Assembly: GCA_024281115.1 (NCBI GenBank)
Contig: JAMXLI010000318.1
Location: 1-42,718, forward strand
Direction of reading: 5' to 3'
DNA length: 42,718 bases
From: Terriglobales bacterium
Lineage (GTDB): Bacteria; Acidobacteriota; Terriglobia; Terriglobales; Acidobacteriaceae
Positions 1 through 10,137 of the stretch are shown piece by piece. Within the stretch, counting starts at the first letter, position 1, and each line of letters opens with the position of its first letter. The notes beneath the pieces were generated by a model. That model had not been told where the DNA came from. It saw only the letters and a program-made list of their open reading frames with translations, and did no database searches. A program made the position numbers and the translations under genes.

Positions 1-686
1 CTTACACGCACTTTACCTCGCCCATCCGCCGCTATCCTGATTTGATCGTGCACCGCATCCTCAAGGAGGTGCTGCGCGACTCCGCGGAGGCTCACGAAGC
101 CGCCGTTCCGGTAGGCCGGGGACGTTCGGCGCCTGACCGCCACCCTTCTCCATGGTCGAAGTGGGCCGGCGAAAGCGGCAAGACGGCGGGAAAGCCGGCC
201 CGCGCTCAGACGGCGCTGCCCACGGGTTCTTCCGCGCCCGCAGGGAACGGCGGCGGTCCCCTCCCGGCCGCAGCGCTGCGCGAGATCGCGCAAGAATCCA
301 GCGACGCCGAACGCCGCGCCGATGAGGCGGAACGCGAGCTCATGGAATGGAAGAAAGTAAAGTTCATGCAGGACCGGGTCGGCGAGGACTTCGACGGGCT
401 GGTGGTCAGCGTCACCAAATACGGGCTGTTTGTGGAGCTCACTGAACTGTTCGTGGAAGGCCTGGTGCCGCTGGCGACCCTGGTGGGCGACCGCTACAAC
501 TTTCACGAAAACACGCGACAGATCATTGGCCAGCAAAGCCGCCAGACGTATGGCTTGGGCCAGCGGGTCCGCGTGCTGGTCGACCGGATTGATCCTGTGC
601 AGAAGAAAATCCAGTTCGCGCTGCTCGAGCCCGAGCCGGCGCGGCGGCGCCCGGGTGCGAACCGAAAGCGCAGTTCGCCGCGCTGA
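1..686 (+). CDS. rnr: Ribonuclease R, C-terminal part (5' end outside window)
   Basis: 3'-to-5' exoribonuclease that degrades structured RNA in the cytoplasm. The reading frame is open from base 3, upstream of the TTG start at 42 given in the ORF track. It begins with YTHFTSPIRRYPDL, the typical end of the RNB catalytic domain. A conserved helical piece (DAERRADEAERE) and a C-terminal S1 RNA-binding domain (roughly FDGLVVSVTKYGLFVEL to the end) follow. The catalytic aspartates and cold-shock domains lie outside the window. Between the RNB end and the helical piece is an Ala/Gly/Pro-rich linker of about 65 residues, longer than the roughly 35-residue spacer I recall for E. coli RNase R. The tail is basic (RRRPGANRKRSSPR). 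Confidence 0.9.
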   Translation, partial: YTHFTSPIRRYPDLIVHRILKEVLRDSAEAHEAAVPVGRGRSAPDRHPSPWSKWAGESGKTAGKPARAQTALPTGSSAPAGNGGGPLPAAALREIAQESSDAERRADEAERELMEWKKVKFMQDRVGEDFDGLVVSVTKYGLFVELTELFVEGLVPLATLVGDRYNFHENTRQIIGQQSRQTYGLGQRVRVLVDRIDPVQKKIQFALLEPEPARRRPGANRKRSSPR

Positions 687-733
687 GTGCCCGCAACCCG
701 GAAGCGGCAGACTTGCGGCTCCGCAACCATTAA

Positions 734-748
734 CTTGCGATTTGCAAG
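734..748. promoter_or_regulatory. Palindrome, candidate HxlR operator
   Basis: CTTGC-GATTT-GCAAG is a perfect 5-bp inverted repeat with a 5-base spacer, about 25 bases upstream of the HxlR-family start. MarR/HxlR-type winged-helix dimers bind short palindromes and often control their own genes, so autoregulation is the simplest reading. That function is inferred. Confidence 0.4.
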
Positions 749-771
749 CGAACTTTGCTACAGTGCCCGGC

Positions 772-1317
772 GTGCCCAGCAGGGGAGAGAGCAGGCGCCG
801 GTCGGGATGTCCCGTCAGCCTTGCGCTCGAGAGGTTCGGCGACCGCTGGTCGCTGCTCATCATTCGCGACCTGATGGTGCGCGGGTTTCGCACCTTCAAG
901 GAATTCGAGCATTCCGGGGAAGGCATCGCCAGCAACATCCTTGCCGACCGGCTGACCAAGCTTCAGGCTGCGGGAATTATCCAGGCCGAAGCGGAACGTA
1001 ACGACGCACGACGCGTCAATTACGGTTTAACGGGGAAGGGAATCGATCTCGCCCCCGTGTTGCTGGAACTGCTGATCTGGGGAGCGCGGCACGAGCAGGC
1101 GGGCGCCTCATGCGCGTTTCTCGACAACCTGGAACGGAACCGCGAGCGGATCCTGGGAGAGGTGCGGCGGCGCTGGCGGGAGCGGGATCGGACCCCGGTG
1201 CTTCCGCGTTTCGCAGAGCACGCGCCACTTTTCCAGGCAGAGCAGAAAGAACCTGCTCGCCGCCGGGTGAAGCGGGACCATTCTGAAGGCAGAAGAACTC
1301 TTGGCCGCGGCAACTGA
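772..1317 (+). CDS. HxlR-family winged-helix transcriptional regulator
   Basis: Predicted DNA-binding regulator of the HxlR/MarR-like group. The N-terminal stretch GCPVSLALERFGDRWSLLIIRDL is the family signature, including the Cys that acts as a redox or electrophile sensor in some members (HypR, QsrR). The wing region (ILADRLTKLQAAGIIQ, then NYGLTGKGIDLAPVLLEL) follows. The ORF track's long start at 430 lies inside the RNase R gene in another frame and is unlikely. I chose GTG 772; GTG 763 is also in frame, and neither has a clear ribosome-binding site. The protein is about 181 residues, longer than the usual 110-150, with an Arg-rich C-terminal tail of unknown role. The target is unknown. 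Confidence 0.85.
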   Translation: MPSRGESRRRSGCPVSLALERFGDRWSLLIIRDLMVRGFRTFKEFEHSGEGIASNILADRLTKLQAAGIIQAEAERNDARRVNYGLTGKGIDLAPVLLELLIWGARHEQAGASCAFLDNLERNRERILGEVRRRWRERDRTPVLPRFAEHAPLFQAEQKEPARRRVKRDHSEGRRTLGRGN

Positions 1318-1412
1318 TTCCGGCGGGTTCGCGCAGGGCCGCTTATGGCCGCGTCTTCTGAGGGTGGCTATGCGGATACGCAAACAATCTACCCAGCGAG
1401 GAGGAGAAACGC

Positions 1413-2524
<1,112 letters not shown>

Positions 2525-2528
<4 letters not shown>

Positions 2529-2821
2529 TCCGGGTCGAGTTGCCGCAACACCTGCGCAACCTGGCGAAGGTGGGCGTAGAAGTGCACCTGGAGGTTCCGG
2601 GCCCAGTGACCGTGGGCGCGGTGCTGGATGCGCTGGAGGACCGCTATCCCATGTTGCGGGGCACCATTCGCGATCAGACTACGCACAAGCGGCGTCCGTT
2701 TCTGCGCTTTTTCGCCTGTGAACAGGACCTGTCGCATGAACCGCCGGACAAGCCCCTGCCCGAAGCAGTTGTCTCGGGACGTGAGCCATTGATAATCCTG
2801 GGGGCCATCGCGGGCGGATGA
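2525..2821 (+). CDS. MoaD/ThiS-family ubiquitin-like protein ending in Gly-Gly
   Basis: A 98-residue protein beginning [16 protein letters not shown] and ending ILGAIAGG. The beta-grasp pattern and the exposed C-terminal Gly-Gly match the MoaD/ThiS family, whose members are adenylated by E1-like enzymes (MoeB/ThiF) and then carry sulfur or, in some lineages, attach to proteins. I chose ATG 2525, which overlaps the preceding TGA; the ORF track start at 2315 lies inside the propeller gene. No molybdopterin or thiamine gene is adjacent, so a role as a standard MoaD or ThiS is not supported by context. A sulfur-carrier or protein-modifier role coupled to the propeller protein is inference. Confidence 0.85.
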
Positions 2822-3134
2822 GGCCCGCCGATCAGCGAGGGAAGCGAGCGCCACTACCGGCTATTGGCTGCAGACGACACCCTGCAGCTGCCGCCGTCTT
2901 GCCCTGCGGACCAGGATCGCGCATTCGCGGCGCGAACCGCCAGGTACAAAGATAAGACCAAAAAGAGCGCCGCTTTAATCCAGGAGAGCTTCACAATATC
3001 CTCGGCGTGATTCTTGAAAAAATCATGGTCTGAATGCCCACTGGTTACAAGATGTCGAAAGGAGATGTCCCCAGGGAGGAGAGTTCCAGGGGAAAAGAGT
3101 CAATGCGAAAACATTGCCCCTGCCGCCGCAGAAT
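2822..3134. other. Intergenic region between convergent genes
   Basis: About 310 bases between the MoaD-like gene (+) and the end of polA (-). I found no convincing ORF, tRNA or strong terminator hairpin. The middle (about 2940-3060) is less GC-rich than its flanks. Nothing else can be supported. Confidence 0.5.
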
Positions 3135-5945
3135 TCAATCCAGGTCCCGCCAGTTGGGACCCACGCCGATCTCCACCAGGAGCGGCACCTTCAACGGGTG
3201 TACCTCTTCCATGTGCCGCCGCACCAGGCTGCGCAGGGCGTCCGCTTCGGCTTCCGGTGCCTCGAAAACCAGCTCGTCGTGGACCTGCAGCAGCATGCGC
3301 GACTGCATCCTGGCGGCGCGCAGGTCGGCATCAATTCGGATCATGGCAATCTTGATGAGGTCGGCTGCAGTGCCCTGCAACGGTGTGTTCACCGCCGTGC
3401 GCTCGGCAAAGCCGCGCATGTTGTAGTTCTTACTGTTGATATCCGGGATGGGCCGTGCGCGGCCAAACAGAGTCTTCACCTGCCCTGTTTTGCGCGCCTG
3501 TTCCAGCGTGTGGTCGAGGTACTTGCGCACTCCCGAGTACTTCTCGAAATACGCGTCGATGAACTTTTTGGCTTCCCCGGTCTCTATCTGCAGGTTTTGC
3601 GCCAACCCAAAAGGCGACAGCCCATAGACGATGCCGAAGTTCACCACCTTGGCGCGGCGTCGGTGCTCGGCATTCACCATCAGCGGCGGGACGCCGAACA
3701 CCTGCGATGCGGTCAAAGTGTGGATGTCGTCGCCTCGCCGGTAGGCTTCGACCAGCAGCCGGTCCTCGGAGAAGTGCGCCAGCAGGCGCAGCTCGATCTG
3801 CGAGTAGTCGGCAGCCAGCAGCACCCAACCGGGTTCGGCCACGAAGGCGGCGCGGATTTCACGCCCCAGCTCGGTACGGATGGGAATGTTCTGCAGGTTG
3901 GGGTTGGTGGACGAAAGCCGCCCCGTCGCCGTTCCCGTCTGGCCAAAGCTGGTGTGGACCCGCCCGGTGCCCGCGTTCAGCAGAGCGGGTAAGGCATCCA
4001 CGTACGTGGACTTCAATTTCGAGAGCTGCCGGTAGTGCAGCACCAGGCGCGGCACCTCGTGGGTCAGGGCCAGCTGCTCCAGCACATCGACGGCGGTTGA
4101 AACCGTCTTGCCCTTGCCGTACTTCACCGGCTTGGGCAGGTTCAGCTTGTTAAACAGAATGTCGCCCAATTGGCGCGGCGAGTTGATGTTGAACTCGACT
4201 CCCGCGTGCTGGTGAATCTCGCGTGCCTTGGCGTCGCAGTCGGCTTCCAGGCGCTTCGACATACGGCCGAGCACGCCCGCGTCAATCTTAATGCCCGCCT
4301 TTTCCATGCGCGCCAGCACCGGCACCAGGGGCAGATCAATCTCCTCGTACACCTTCATCAGGCCGGATTCCTGCACCTCTCGGCGCAGCGCCACTGCCAG
4401 CCGCCCGGCGATGTCCGCGCTCTCGGGAAGCGATCCCTCCAGCTTGAGGTTGAACCGGCGCAGAGCCACATCCGAGAGACGGTGCGAACTGTAGGTCGGA
4501 TCGATGAGATAGGAATACAGCATGGAGTCATCGACCACTCCCCCCAGGGCGCGCTCGTCCAGCGCGTGCAGCATGCTTTTCAAATCGTGCATCGCTTTAG
4601 GGATCCTGTCGTCCGCCAGGACGGAAAACAGCTCGCGGGCCGCCGCCCCGTCGTCCAGGCACACTGTGACGGCCACTCCCGGCGCGGGCGAGATGGCCAT
4701 CTTCCGTGAGGCTGGAGTTACGGGCTGAGCGATGCTGAGCGCAAGGCTGCCGCTCTCCTCTTCAGCGTCCTCCTCGGGCGCAGTCGGCGCCGTCGGCGGC
4801 AGCCCATCCATTGCCAGGGCCAGTGGTGTTTCTTCTTCCCGCAGCCGAAGCGCCGCCTCCAGCTCGGACTCGGTCTGGGCCTCGCTATAGCGGGTCTCGC
4901 TCACCTGCACGCCGGAAACAAACTCTTTCAGCAACGTAGTGAATTCCAGTTCTGTGAACAGCTGGCGGCAGGCTTCGGCATCGGGTTCCTGGGCGCGCAT
5001 GGCATCTACGTCCAGCTCCACCGGAACCTGGCGGTCAATGGTGGCCATCTGCTTGCTGAACAGGATCACGTCGCGATTGTTCAGCAGCGACTCGCGGTAG
5101 GTCTTCTTCTCCACCTCCTGGGCGTGCTCGAGCGCCGCTTCCACCGAACCGAATCGGCGGATCAATTCCACAGATCCCTTGTCGCCGATCCCAGGCGCGC
5201 CGGGGATGTTGTCGATGCTGTCGCCGCGCAAAGCCATCACGTCCACCACCCGCTCAGGCGGGACGCCGAGGATTTCCTCCACCTTGGCGCGGTCGCAGAT
5301 CAGGTTGTCCTTGGGCGGATTCAGCACGCACACGCCGTCGGCCACCAGCTGCAGCATGTCCTTGTCGCTCGACACCACGTACACCGGGTACGAGCGCTCC
5401 GCCGCCTGCCGCGCCAGCGTGCCGATCACGTCGTCGGCCTCGAATCCCGGCATCTCCAGCATGGGAATACGGAACGCCTGCAGAGCTCGTCGAATATAGG
5501 GCAGCTGCTGCGCCAGGTCGGGCGGCATCTCGGCGCGCTGCGCCTTGTAGCCGCCGTACTCGATCTCGTGAAACGTTTGCGTCTTGATGTCGAACTTGCG
5601 CACGCTGGTGATGGCGGCGGCCTGCTGATCGCGGAAGGTGGGCGCGGAGACGTCGAACACCGCGGCCAGGTATTCGGGCGCGAAATCGTCGCGCAGCTTG
5701 CGCAGCATGTTGACGAACACGTACGTCGCCGCCGTGGGGATCCCCGTCTTAGTAGACATGGGGCGCTGGCGCGCCATGGCGTGATAGGCGCGAAAAATGA
5801 ACGACATGGTGTCGATCAGAAAGATTCGGCCCTTGCCGGGGTCCCCCTTGGGCAGGGTGGCCGCGAGCGCCGCGATCCGAGGCGCCGGCGCCGGGGGAAC
5901 TTCCTCGGCAGAAGCCGGTTGCGTTTTGGTTTTACGGGCGGGCAA
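3135..5945 (-). CDS. polA: DNA polymerase I
   Basis: Repair and Okazaki-fragment polymerase, 936 residues. The N-terminal 5' nuclease is intact (FLIDTMSFIFRAYHAM, FEADDVIGTLARQA, SSDKDMLQLV, GDSIDNIPGAPGIGDK). The polymerase domain has motif A DYSQIELRLLAHFSED, motif B RRRAKVVNFGIVYGLSPFG and motif C LQVHDELVFE. The middle 3'-5' exonuclease domain looks degenerate: the expected D-x-E is replaced by LALAMDGLPPTAP and the exo II Asp region reads AMHDLKSMLHA. Proofreading is therefore probably absent, as in Taq polymerase. The start is TTG 5945 with AGAGG close upstream; the first internal Met (MSFIF) would cut into the nuclease core. It follows queA by 21 bases and is probably co-transcribed. 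Confidence 0.95.
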   Translation of the reverse strand: MPARKTKTQPASAEEVPPAPAPRIAALAATLPKGDPGKGRIFLIDTMSFIFRAYHAMARQRPMSTKTGIPTAATYVFVNMLRKLRDDFAPEYLAAVFDVSAPTFRDQQAAAITSVRKFDIKTQTFHEIEYGGYKAQRAEMPPDLAQQLPYIRRALQAFRIPMLEMPGFEADDVIGTLARQAAERSYPVYVVSSDKDMLQLVADGVCVLNPPKDNLICDRAKVEEILGVPPERVVDVMALRGDSIDNIPGAPGIGDKGSVELIRRFGSVEAALEHAQEVEKKTYRESLLNNRDVILFSKQMATIDRQVPVELDVDAMRAQEPDAEACRQLFTELEFTTLLKEFVSGVQVSETRYSEAQTESELEAALRLREEETPLALAMDGLPPTAPTAPEEDAEEESGSLALSIAQPVTPASRKMAISPAPGVAVTVCLDDGAAARELFSVLADDRIPKAMHDLKSMLHALDERALGGVVDDSMLYSYLIDPTYSSHRLSDVALRRFNLKLEGSLPESADIAGRLAVALRREVQESGLMKVYEEIDLPLVPVLARMEKAGIKIDAGVLGRMSKRLEADCDAKAREIHQHAGVEFNINSPRQLGDILFNKLNLPKPVKYGKGKTVSTAVDVLEQLALTHEVPRLVLHYRQLSKLKSTYVDALPALLNAGTGRVHTSFGQTGTATGRLSSTNPNLQNIPIRTELGREIRAAFVAEPGWVLLAADYSQIELRLLAHFSEDRLLVEAYRRGDDIHTLTASQVFGVPPLMVNAEHRRRAKVVNFGIVYGLSPFGLAQNLQIETGEAKKFIDAYFEKYSGVRKYLDHTLEQARKTGQVKTLFGRARPIPDINSKNYNMRGFAERTAVNTPLQGTAADLIKIAMIRIDADLRAARMQSRMLLQVHDELVFEAPEAEADALRSLVRRHMEEVHPLKVPLLVEIGVGPNWRDLD

Positions 5946-5966
5946 TACCTCTAGTGTAGCAAGCTC

Positions 5967-7058
5967 CTACTCGACGAACATGCAGTCGCCGTAGGAGTAG
6001 AAGCGGTAGCGCTGGCGGACAGCATGCTCATAAGCGGCCAGCACGCGCTCCCGCCCGGCGAACGCGCATACCAGCATCAACAGGCTGGACCTGGGCAGAT
6101 GAAAATTGGTCAGCAGGGCATTCACCACACGGAAAGGATAGCCGGGGTAGATGAACAGCGCCGTCTCGTGCTCCCCTGGCGCAACTTCCGCGCCCGCGCC
6201 GCGCGAGACGGAGTCTTCCAGCGTCCGCACGGTAGTGGTACCCACTGCGACCACGCGCCGGCGCTCCTGCCGTGCCCGGTTGATTATGGCGGCGTTCTCC
6301 GGCGTTATGACGTACCGCTCGGGATGGAGCCGATTGCTTTCCACCGCCAGGTCGCGCAATGGTTGGAACGTGCCCAGCCCGACGTGCAGCGTGACTTCGG
6401 CGGTTTCAATGCCCCGCATCCGCAGTTGTGACAGTACTTCCGGCGTGAAGTGCAGTCCTGCCGTGGGCGCCGCCACCGAGCCCCGCTCGCGCGCGTAGAC
6501 GGTCTGGTAACGCTCACGGTCGTCCGGCTGGTCATTGCGATGGATGTAAGGCGGCAGCGGCACGTGTCCATGCCGCTCGAGAATCGCCCAAAAATCCGGG
6601 TGAGGGGTGAAGCGCAGCGTGCGCTCACCGAACACGCCACGCGCAATTACCTCCGCCTCCAGGCCCTCCGCCAGCATCAGCCGTTCGCCTATTCCAATCT
6701 TTTTGGCGGGGTGCACCAGGCACTCCCACTGGAAGGGGCCCATTTCGCGCGCAAGCAGAACCTCCACCTTTCCGCGGAGAAATTCTCGGGCGGCCGGGTT
6801 GCGCGCGCTGACTGGCTGCGCATGGATCCCGGCGCGCCGGCCGAATAACCGCGCCGGAAACACTCGCGAGTTGTTCACCACCAGCAGGTCGCCCGGGCGA
6901 AGCAAACCGGGCAAGTCGCGGAAGAATCGGTCCGCCAGGCCTTGACCTGGCGCCTGCTCACGGCTGAGGTGCAGCATGCGCGCGCCGGCGCGATCCTCGA
7001 GCGCGTGCTGCGCAATCAGTTCCTCTGGAAGGTGGTAATCGAAGTCGCTCACCCGCAC
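5967..7058 (-). CDS. queA: tRNA preQ1(34) S-adenosylmethionine ribosyltransferase-isomerase
   Basis: QueA transfers and isomerises the ribosyl part of SAM onto 7-aminomethyl-7-deazaguanine in tRNA, giving epoxyqueuosine. The 363-residue product starts [29 protein letters not shown]-like and contains [41 protein letters not shown] and [16 protein letters not shown], all typical of the family, at normal length. The start is GTG 7058; a second GTG two codons later is also possible. No strong ribosome-binding site is visible. It lies just upstream of polA on the same strand. The next enzyme of the pathway, QueG or QueH, is not in the window. Confidence 0.95.
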   Translation of the reverse strand: MRVSDFDYHLPEELIAQHALEDRAGARMLHLSREQAPGQGLADRFFRDLPGLLRPGDLLVVNNSRVFPARLFGRRAGIHAQPVSARNPAAREFLRGKVEVLLAREMGPFQWECLVHPAKKIGIGERLMLAEGLEAEVIARGVFGERTLRFTPHPDFWAILERHGHVPLPPYIHRNDQPDDRERYQTVYARERGSVAAPTAGLHFTPEVLSQLRMRGIETAEVTLHVGLGTFQPLRDLAVESNRLHPERYVITPENAAIINRARQERRRVVAVGTTTVRTLEDSVSRGAGAEVAPGEHETALFIYPGYPFRVVNALLTNFHLPRSSLLMLVCAFAGRERVLAAYEHAVRQRYRFYSYGDCMFVE

Positions 7059-7172
7059 GGGGATGAATTATAGGAGTGGCGGGGATCACCCGGCGGCCGG
7101 CAATTGTCTCCCTTATCTACCTGCGGTACCATACCCAGATTCATAGGGGCGAGCAATCACCATTGCCGGCGC

Positions 7173-7886
7173 ATGACGAGCGAACGCACCCATCGAAAAG
7201 ACATCCTGCGGTTCGGAAAGATGATCCACGAGCGTGGCTTCATCGCCGCTACCGACGGGAACCTCTCCGTTCGCCTGGGCAGGAACCGGATCCTGACCAC
7301 GCCCACGGCCATGTGCAAGGGCATGATGCAGAGCTCCGACCTGGTGGTCTGCGACCTCGACGGTAACCGCATCTCCGGGCGGCGAAACGTCTCCAGCGAG
7401 ATCGCCATGCACCTGCTGATTTACCGGCTGCGGCCGGATGTGAACGCGGTGGTGCACGCGCATCCCCCAACCGCTACCGGCTACGCCGCCGCCGGCTTGC
7501 CGCTAAGCCAGCCGCTCTTGTCCGAGGTCATCATCTGCCTGGGCAACATCCCGCTCGCCGAGTACGCCACCCCGGGCACGCTCGAGCTGTCCCAGGCGCT
7601 GGAGCCGCTGGTGCCCGGAAACGACGCCATTCTCATGTCCAACCACGGTGTCGTCACTTACGGCGAGGACCTCCATGTTGCTTACATGCGCATGGAAACG
7701 GTCGAGCACTTCGCCAGGATTGCGCTGGTGACACACCTGCTCGGACAGCAAAAGCTCTTGACCGACCAGGACGTGGAGAAATTACAGTCGGTGCGCGCCA
7801 AGTACGTCACCGCTCTGAACCATGGACACAACAACGGAGGGCGCGAGCGCTCTTCGCGGCAGCGGCCACCCGCCAAGACTTACTAA
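7173..7886 (+). CDS. Class II aldolase/adducin-family protein (FucA/AraD-like)
   Basis: A 237-residue zinc-dependent class II aldolase or epimerase-type protein. Visible family marks are the phosphate-binding ATDGNLSVRL and PTAMCKGMM region, the metal-ligand motif VVHAHPPTATGYA, the later SNHGVVTYGEDL with the third His, and an acidic residue in SSEIAMHLLIYR. L-fuculose-phosphate aldolase is the most common label, but the substrate cannot be read from sequence. ATG 7173 (MTSERTHRKDIL) fits family length better than the ORF track start at 7104. No sugar kinase or isomerase is nearby. The 3' end faces the TonB receptor with only six bases between the stops. Confidence 0.88.
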   Translation: MTSERTHRKDILRFGKMIHERGFIAATDGNLSVRLGRNRILTTPTAMCKGMMQSSDLVVCDLDGNRISGRRNVSSEIAMHLLIYRLRPDVNAVVHAHPPTATGYAAAGLPLSQPLLSEVIICLGNIPLAEYATPGTLELSQALEPLVPGNDAILMSNHGVVTYGEDLHVAYMRMETVEHFARIALVTHLLGQQKLLTDQDVEKLQSVRAKYVTALNHGHNNGGRERSSRQRPPAKTY

Positions 7887-7892
7887 AGCTTC

Positions 7893-10097
7893 CTATTCCG
7901 CTCCGATTCGAAACCGCATTCCGGCGCGCACATTGAGGCGCAGCGCAGGATACCCCGCCGCTTCTTCGTAATGCCGGTTGAGTGCGTTCTGGACGGCGAC
8001 GTAGGCACTCACTCGGGAAGTCAGCGCGTACCATCCCCCCACGTCTACGCGAACATATCCGGCGGCATGGTCTACGTGCGGCACCAGGCCGAGAAAATCT
8101 GAATCCAGCCGGCGCCCCACTCCGGCCGCCGCCACATCGCCGCCCCAGCGCCGCCCGGAATAGCTCACCAGCACCGTACCGGAATGGCGCGGACGCCGTA
8201 GCAGGGATTGGCCAGCCGCCAGCAGCGGGTCACAGAAATTCGCCAGGGTGCACAGCGGAGCTGCCAGGATCTGCGTCGCGGCGTAGGTATACCCCGACTG
8301 CAAGGAAAGGCGCCGCCGCAGCCGTGCATTGAGTTGCAGCTCGGCCCCATGCGCCAGCGCCTTGTTCACGTTGGTGTACTGCCCGACAAACGTGACCGGA
8401 TTCGTCGCGAATTCAATCTGGTCACGAAATAGGTTATGGAAATACGTGGCCGAAACAATGTATTTCCCCCCGAGCAGCTTCTGTTCGATGCCCGCGTCGA
8501 AAGCGCGGTTCTGTTCGGAGCGCAGGTTGGGATTGGGGATTTCAAACGGTCCGGTGGCGAAGGTCTCCTCCAGGCGCGGCTCCTTGATGCCGGTGGCATA
8601 GGACCCGCGCAGACGTGTCCCCGACCACCAACGCGCTCCCCGGAGGGCGAGCAGGCTGAAGGCGGCACGCGGCACCGCTTTGTTGCCAAAGCTGCCGTTG
8701 TGAACAAAGCGAACACCGCCGACCAGCGACACGCGTCCCAGGCTGGCGAACTGCTGCGCGTACACATCGTGGTTCAGGCGGAGCCCGTGGGCAGGCGGCG
8801 GCGCGGCCAGGTCGCCGGTGAACCCCTTCTCGTCCTCGAAGCGGTATCCAAACGTCGTTTGTGTCCAGCTGCGTTCCCAGTACTGGCCCTGGTACTCGAA
8901 GCCGGCGCGATTGATGTCTGTGAGAAGGGAAAATGGCGAATCGAAGTTGAAGCCGCCAAAAGCCGGCGTTACTCGTCCCAGCTGCACCACGTCGTCCACG
9001 TTGAAACGCGTGTGGTGGTACTCGAAGCCGGTGAAGCGGTGCTCCGAGCGCCGCCCGCTGACTACGACGTCCAGGCCCGCAAGGAAGTTGTTTTGCCGCG
9101 CCCGCTGGTCCAGGTCGGGAGGCACCAGCGCCAATCCATTGAAGTTCCAGAACGACTGCACGCCCGTCCGGCTGTTCGAATGCCGCGTGCGCAATCGCAA
9201 GCGAACCCGTGGGCTGAGAATGGCTCCCAGGTTCGCGCCCTGGAGAGAATTGGAATAGTCGTCGTTGGGGCCCTGGCCCGCGGTGTTGAACTGGTCGGCA
9301 AATAGGTTGTAATCGAATCGGCCGCGCGCGCCTGAGAGCGACATGAATCCGTGCGCGGTCGCGAAGGTTCCGCCGTCGGCCCCCATCTGCAGTTCCGGCG
9401 AGCGGGTAGTTCCCTCGCGGCTCCAGGTCTGGACAACGCTGGTCATCGCGTCGGAACCGTAAAGTGTGCTCTCGGCACCGCGCACGAACTCCACGCGGTC
9501 CACCTCGGTCATGGGCACCACGCCAAAATCGAAGGTACCCCCGGGATCGTTCACCACCACTCCGTCCACGATCGTTTTGTTGTAGCGGGAATCGCCACCG
9601 CGCACGAACAACGATGCGATTCCCCCGCGCCGCCCGGCAGAGTTCACCACCGCGCCCGGCAGGAAGCGGATCGCGTCGGCCGCATCGGTAGGTTGCAGGT
9701 TGCGAAGCTCGCCGGCGTTAAGCTCCGCGGTTTCGGCGCCGCTGTCCTCGCTTGGGACAGGAGAACGTGTAGCGGTGACAAACACGTTTTCTTCCATGGC
9801 GGCGATCTCTAATTGAAGGGCGATTTCAGCCGGCGCGGAGGTGTCGGCATCTTTTTCCGCAAAGCCCGGAGCCAGCACCCGCACCCGGTACGGTCCAGGG
9901 GCGAGGTCGTGGAATGCCGCCACGCCTTGCGGGGTGGTCGGGCGCACGGCCAAAGACCTGGTTTCGCCTGCGCGCGACAACAACACCTGCGCCCCGGCAA
10001 CCACGGCGCCGCCGGGATCGGTGACCTTCACTACCAGGTCCTCGGCCCACACATGGGCCGCGCACCACAACACTGCCAGGAACGTGAGCACTCGCAC
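7893..10097 (-). CDS. btuB: TonB-dependent receptor, probable cobalamin transporter (BtuB-like)
   Basis: Outer-membrane beta-barrel receptor. It has a signal peptide (VLTFLAVLWCAAHVWA), then a carboxypeptidase-regulatory-like beta-sandwich (VVKVTDPGGAVVAGAQVLL to about residue 85), a plug domain (ENVFVTATRSPVPSEDSG, LPGAVVNSAGRRGGIASLFVRGG, VEFVRGAESTLYGSDA) and a barrel with many alternating aromatic strands to the C terminus. Cobalamin specificity is inferred from the cobalamin riboswitch in its leader and the BtuB-like plug. I chose GTG 10097, which lies 6 bases after AGGAGGA; the ORF track GTG at 10103 abuts that site directly. No btuCDF genes are in the window. Confidence 0.88.
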   Translation of the reverse strand: MRVLTFLAVLWCAAHVWAEDLVVKVTDPGGAVVAGAQVLLSRAGETRSLAVRPTTPQGVAAFHDLAPGPYRVRVLAPGFAEKDADTSAPAEIALQLEIAAMEENVFVTATRSPVPSEDSGAETAELNAGELRNLQPTDAADAIRFLPGAVVNSAGRRGGIASLFVRGGDSRYNKTIVDGVVVNDPGGTFDFGVVPMTEVDRVEFVRGAESTLYGSDAMTSVVQTWSREGTTRSPELQMGADGGTFATAHGFMSLSGARGRFDYNLFADQFNTAGQGPNDDYSNSLQGANLGAILSPRVRLRLRTRHSNSRTGVQSFWNFNGLALVPPDLDQRARQNNFLAGLDVVVSGRRSEHRFTGFEYHHTRFNVDDVVQLGRVTPAFGGFNFDSPFSLLTDINRAGFEYQGQYWERSWTQTTFGYRFEDEKGFTGDLAAPPPAHGLRLNHDVYAQQFASLGRVSLVGGVRFVHNGSFGNKAVPRAAFSLLALRGARWWSGTRLRGSYATGIKEPRLEETFATGPFEIPNPNLRSEQNRAFDAGIEQKLLGGKYIVSATYFHNLFRDQIEFATNPVTFVGQYTNVNKALAHGAELQLNARLRRRLSLQSGYTYAATQILAAPLCTLANFCDPLLAAGQSLLRRPRHSGTVLVSYSGRRWGGDVAAAGVGRRLDSDFLGLVPHVDHAAGYVRVDVGGWYALTSRVSAYVAVQNALNRHYEEAAGYPALRLNVRAGMRFRIGAE

Positions 10098-10107
10098 AGA
10101 CACTCCT

Positions 10108-10124
10108 CCTTTACACGCGAAAGG
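10108..10124 (-). promoter_or_regulatory. Candidate ribosome-site sequestering hairpin
   Basis: In the mRNA sense, CCTTT-CGCGTGT-AAAGG forms a perfect 5-bp stem whose 3' arm runs into the AGGAGGA ribosome-binding site of the TonB receptor gene. It lies between the end of the cobalamin riboswitch and the start codon. This is where an expression platform for translational control would be expected. The pairing is visible; its use is inferred. Confidence 0.4.
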
Positions 10125-10137
10125 GGTGGATGTAGGC

